Source of the DNA: an uncultured Oscillospiraceae bacterium
GTDB lineage: Bacteria; Bacillota; Clostridia; UBA1381
NCBI GenBank assembly: GCA_946531785.1
Contig: CAMNAT010000103.1
Location: 1-7,222, forward strand
Direction of reading: 5' to 3'
DNA: 7,222 nt
This document shows, one piece after another, positions 5,829 through 7,222 of this stretch. The first letter of the stretch is position 1; each line of letters starts with the position of its first letter. The position numbers were made by a program, and so were the translations under genes. The notes below the pieces were generated by a model. The model was not told where the DNA came from. It saw only the letters and a program-made list of their open reading frames with translations, and did no database searches.

Positions 5829-6554
5829 CTAAAATAAGAAATCATAATCAATACCGCGCGGGTAAAGTTTATGCACATACAAATGTAACGCGTTTAATAC
5901 GGGTTTATACATTTCTTTTGCCTGCAAATCAACAACAAGATCGGAAACCGTACTAAAATCTATACCGCTTGTAGTCATTGCAAGGTCTATCAGTTCCGGC
6001 TTTGAAAGCTGCTTAACCTTTAAATCAGTATCAACAAACAATTCTATCAGTTCCGGCTTTTTTAGCTTTGTCAGTTTTAATGCTAAATTCCCACTATCCT
6101 CGAACACTTCACAGGAAAGAACGACCCCCGGCACTTTATCCTTACGCATCAGCTTGTGGTCGTATCTATTGCGAAATTCATAAAAATAATCTGCTAATAT
6201 ATGCGCGTCACCCTCGCCGAGTGTGTTTATGTATGCTTTTATTCTATCCTTTAATGTTCTATCATCCGTTCCGTAAGCGCCTTTAGCAACCCCGAAAGCT
6301 GATGTATCAATCAATCCTAATTCAACAGCAAGGCGGTATATGTGTTTACATGGCAAATGCCGCCGTGTGAAATCCATACAAGTACAATCGCTTAATGATG
6401 TATTATAAGGTTTTTTACCACTACCGTTAAAAACGCCTGTTTGTGATGTTTTGTCAACGCTTATTGGAATTACTTTTGATGTCAAAGCGCTTGCAAATCT
6501 CTTTTTCTGTTCCGGGTGTTCTTGTATGCTATCGTCCCATATTCCAAAATCCAT
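5829..6554 (-). CDS. SWIM zinc-finger protein, function unknown
   Basis: The 241-residue product carries a SWIM zinc finger, C57-x-C59-x9-C69-x-H71 (CTCMDFTRRHLPCKH), a motif known for binding DNA or protein partners. Residues 169-203 or so contain two copies of L-x-KPELI-x-L, 19 residues apart, laid out as helix-turn-helix like a SAP domain; this is inferred from pattern only. No catalytic motif is seen. The ATG at 6554 is chosen because GAGGAAAGGGG lies 7 nt upstream and the predicted transcript starts near 6582, after the in-frame ATG at 6599. It is first in a two-gene operon with the zinc-ribbon membrane protein, 14 nt apart. Its place beside an XRE repressor suggests an element-encoded regulatory, defence or maintenance function, but nothing in the sequence decides between these. 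Confidence 0.8.
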   Translation of the reverse strand: MDFGIWDDSIQEHPEQKKRFASALTSKVIPISVDKTSQTGVFNGSGKKPYNTSLSDCTCMDFTRRHLPCKHIYRLAVELGLIDTSAFGVAKGAYGTDDRTLKDRIKAYINTLGEGDAHILADYFYEFRNRYDHKLMRKDKVPGVVLSCEVFEDSGNLALKLTKLKKPELIELFVDTDLKVKQLSKPELIDLAMTTSGIDFSTVSDLVVDLQAKEMYKPVLNALHLYVHKLYPRGIDYDFLF

Positions 6555-6587
6555 ATACAAACCCCTTTCCTCAATATGTAAAAAATG

Positions 6588-6593
6588 TATAAT
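6588..6593 (+). promoter_or_regulatory. Possible -10 element for the 34-residue ORF
   Basis: A consensus TATAAT faces the small ORF and would start a transcript near 6600. The best -35 is TTTCCT (6566-6571, 16-nt spacer), which is weak, so the promoter may be low in activity or depend on an activator. Confidence 0.35.
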
Positions 6594-6617
6594 AGACAAT
6601 ACGGATCACTAACTCAA
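6589..6617 (-). promoter_or_regulatory. Promoter of the SWIM/zinc-ribbon operon
   Basis: On the minus strand, TTGAGT (6617-6612), a 17-nt spacer and TATTAT (6594-6589) form a good sigma-A promoter. Transcription would begin near 6582, leaving a leader of about 28 nt that includes the strong GAGGAAAGGGG site. A plus-strand TATAAT at 6588-6593 covers almost the same bases, so polymerase could bind in either direction. Confidence 0.6.
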
Positions 6618-6643
6618 AAAATACATAGAGAGGAGCGAAAACA

Positions 6644-6748
6644 ATGAACGATATTAAGAAAGCAATTATCAAAGCAGTTATAAATTGCAATGACAATAAA
6701 ATACTTATCGTTATATATTCATTCATCACAAACATATTGTCAAAATAA
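6644..6748 (+). CDS. 34-residue small protein of mobile-element type
   Basis: The ATG at 6644 is preceded by GAGAGGAG (6628-6635) at an ideal 8-nt spacing, the best ribosome binding site in the accessory region. The product starts MNDIKKAIIKAVINCND and goes on to KILIVIYSFITNILSK, ending at a TAA just before an intrinsic terminator. The layout, with a charged first helix and a K-x-L-x-x-IY-x-F-I-x-x-I-L second helix, resembles short helical proteins that often accompany XRE repressors in Firmicutes prophages and ICEs; this comparison is from memory and they have no agreed function. It is convergent with the XRE gene and divergent from the SWIM gene. The second half is hydrophobic enough that a small membrane peptide is an alternative. 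Confidence 0.6.
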   Translation: MNDIKKAIIKAVINCNDNKILIVIYSFITNILSK

Positions 6749-6752
6749 TTTT

Positions 6753-6786
6753 ACGGATGGGCGCGATCAAGCGCCCTTTCCGTTTT
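6753..6786 (+). terminator. Terminator of the small ORF, overlapping the XRE gene end
   Basis: GGGCGC (6759-6764) pairs with GCGCCC (6771-6776), and ACGGA (6753-6757) pairs with TCCGT (6779-6783) beyond a small internal loop. TTTT (6783-6786) follows on the plus strand. The XRE stop codon (6769-6767) sits in the apical loop. The minus strand lacks a clean T-run directly after the stem, although it is AT-rich. Confidence 0.65.
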
Positions 6787-7141
6787 CAAACAATTCAGAC
6801 AGGAAACTTTTAAACGCTTCCTTTGATTGCGGTGACAGTTTTAAAAATCTTACGATACAATTTTTAAGCCATTCATCATCAGAGTTTATAAGCTCCGCCA
6901 CAAGCGCGGATAATTCAGCATCAACACTTGTGCCCTCGGTCAGCATTTCGCCCGTGCCCGATCTCAACCATGTTTCACTAACATTATAAACACGGCATAT
7001 ATCCGATATTGTTCTATCAGTAAGAGGGCGTGCGCCCTGCTCATAATTAGATATACCGTTTCCGGAAAGGTGCAACGGCTCGCCAAAAGCCTTTTGACTT
7101 AGACCTAAAGTTTTTCGCAATATTTTTAACCTTTCTTTCAT
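6767..7141 (-). CDS. XRE-family HTH transcriptional regulator (phage-repressor type)
   Basis: The 124-residue product has a Cro/CI-type helix-turn-helix at the N-terminus: MKERLKILRKTLGLSQKAFG, then recognition-helix residues around 26-35 (SGNGISNYEQG), followed by the typical segment CRVYNVSETWLRSGTGEM (49-66). The C-terminal part (about 73-124) is helical and may dimerise; no LexA-like Ser/Lys protease residues are evident, so SOS-type self-cleavage is unlikely. GAGGTGA lies 5 nt before the ATG at 7141. The earlier in-frame ATG at 7174 is next to the -10 box and upstream of the predicted transcript start, so it is rejected. The protein probably controls the element and represses its own promoter through the dyad at 7165-7183. 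Its divergent target genes would lie beyond the right edge. Confidence 0.88.
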   Translation of the reverse strand: MKERLKILRKTLGLSQKAFGEPLHLSGNGISNYEQGARPLTDRTISDICRVYNVSETWLRSGTGEMLTEGTSVDAELSALVAELINSDDEWLKNCIVRFLKLSPQSKEAFKSFLSELFENGKGA

Positions 7142-7164
7142 CACAATCACCTCACTTTCATGTC

Positions 7165-7183
7165 TGATATACATACTATATCA
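7165..7183. promoter_or_regulatory. Candidate operator for the XRE regulator
   Basis: TGATATACATACTATATCA is a perfect 7-bp inverted repeat around a 5-nt centre. It overlaps the -10 box and reaches the start-site region of the XRE promoter, the usual place for an autorepressor operator. Binding by this protein is inference. Similar half-sites (TGATATA/TATATCA) lie in the inverted repeat upstream of the recombinase. Confidence 0.6.
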
Positions 7184-7203
7184 CAGCTTTTTTGATTTGT
7201 CAA
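7175..7203 (-). promoter_or_regulatory. Strong promoter of the XRE regulator gene
   Basis: On the minus strand, a consensus TTGACA (7203-7198), a 17-nt spacer and TATAGT (7180-7175) are preceded by an extended -10 TG (TGATATAGT). The predicted start near 7168 gives a leader of about 27 nt. This is the best promoter match in the window. Confidence 0.8.
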
Positions 7204-7222
7204 CAAAAAATCACTCAAAGAG

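Larger units (their letters stand above)
3703..7222. mobile_element. Left end of an integrated prophage- or ICE-like element (incomplete)
   Basis: Next to an intact tRNA-Arg there is a serine recombinase, two uncharacterised minus-strand genes, a phage-type small ORF and an XRE repressor. These genes are richer in A+T and differ in orientation from murA-ftsQ-ftsZ. This is the usual gene set at the integration/regulation end of a Clostridia mobile element. No structural phage, relaxase or transfer gene is visible, so the type of element is undecided. Its right end is not in the window. Confidence 0.75.

Noticed and set aside
6555..6599. Extended N-terminus of the SWIM protein from the ATG at 6599
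   Set aside because: It lies upstream of the predicted transcript start, while the ATG at 6554 has a strong ribosome binding site.
6690..6989. Plus-strand ORF of 99 codons over the XRE gene
   Set aside because: Antisense shadow of the XRE gene that crosses the small-ORF terminator; no ribosome binding site noticed.
7142..7174. Extended N-terminus of the XRE regulator from the ATG at 7174
   Set aside because: It abuts the -10 box and would not be in the mRNA; the ATG at 7141 has GAGGTGA at 5 nt.
3703..7222. CRISPR array or insertion sequence in the accessory region
   Set aside because: No regularly spaced repeats are present, and the only recombinase is a large serine enzyme without IS-type terminal repeats in view.

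Overview
This 7.2 kb window joins a conserved chromosomal cell-wall and division cluster to the start of an integrated mobile element. The chromosomal part runs left to right as a gene tail, murA, ftsQ/divIB, ftsZ and a tRNA-Arg(CCG) gene. The order murA-ftsQ-ftsZ without ftsA, the long basic N-terminus of FtsQ, the FtsZ tail ending in a DIDVPSFFKR-type peptide, strong AGGAGG ribosome binding sites and the Clostridia-type mobile genes together suggest a Gram-positive Clostridia genome. A Ruminococcus/Eubacterium siraeum-like Oscillospiraceae member would fit, but this is a judgement from memory, not a database result.

Layout: 3-56 is the probable end of an upstream gene. murA (116-1372) and ftsQ (1385-2248) are 12 nt apart and form one operon, which closes with a long AT-rich hairpin (2248-2292). 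ftsZ (2404-3582) follows with its own promoter region and a near-ideal ribosome binding site. A GC-rich hairpin (3596-3619) separates ftsZ from tRNA-Arg (3627-3702), which has an encoded CCA and its own strong terminator (3706-3741).

From the tRNA rightwards nearly everything is on the minus strand, richer in A+T, and accessory: a large serine recombinase (3606-5216), a small zinc-ribbon tail-anchored membrane protein (5344-5814), a SWIM zinc-finger protein (5829-6554), a plus-strand 34-residue ORF (6644-6748) and an XRE-type repressor (6767-7141). This is best read as the left end of a prophage- or ICE-like element at the tRNA-Arg gene; its right end lies outside the window. The recombinase frame runs antisense through the tRNA terminator, the whole tRNA and half of the ftsZ hairpin, so its last ~30 residues come from target-side DNA.

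How the parts may work together: the chromosomal genes make a peptidoglycan precursor (MurA), a divisome scaffold protein (FtsQ/DivIB) and the Z ring (FtsZ). On the element, the XRE protein has a strong promoter overlapped by a perfect dyad, which suggests autoregulation. The SWIM and zinc-ribbon genes are translationally coupled and transcribed from a promoter that overlaps a possible promoter for the small ORF. Between the recombinase and the zinc-ribbon gene is a 127-nt regulatory region with a perfect 16-bp inverted repeat, a good plus-strand promoter and an intrinsic terminator. That layout predicts a small RNA of about 70 nt. The least-described parts are the SWIM/zinc-ribbon pair, the small ORF and this candidate RNA. 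No intergenic stretch exceeds 155 nt.
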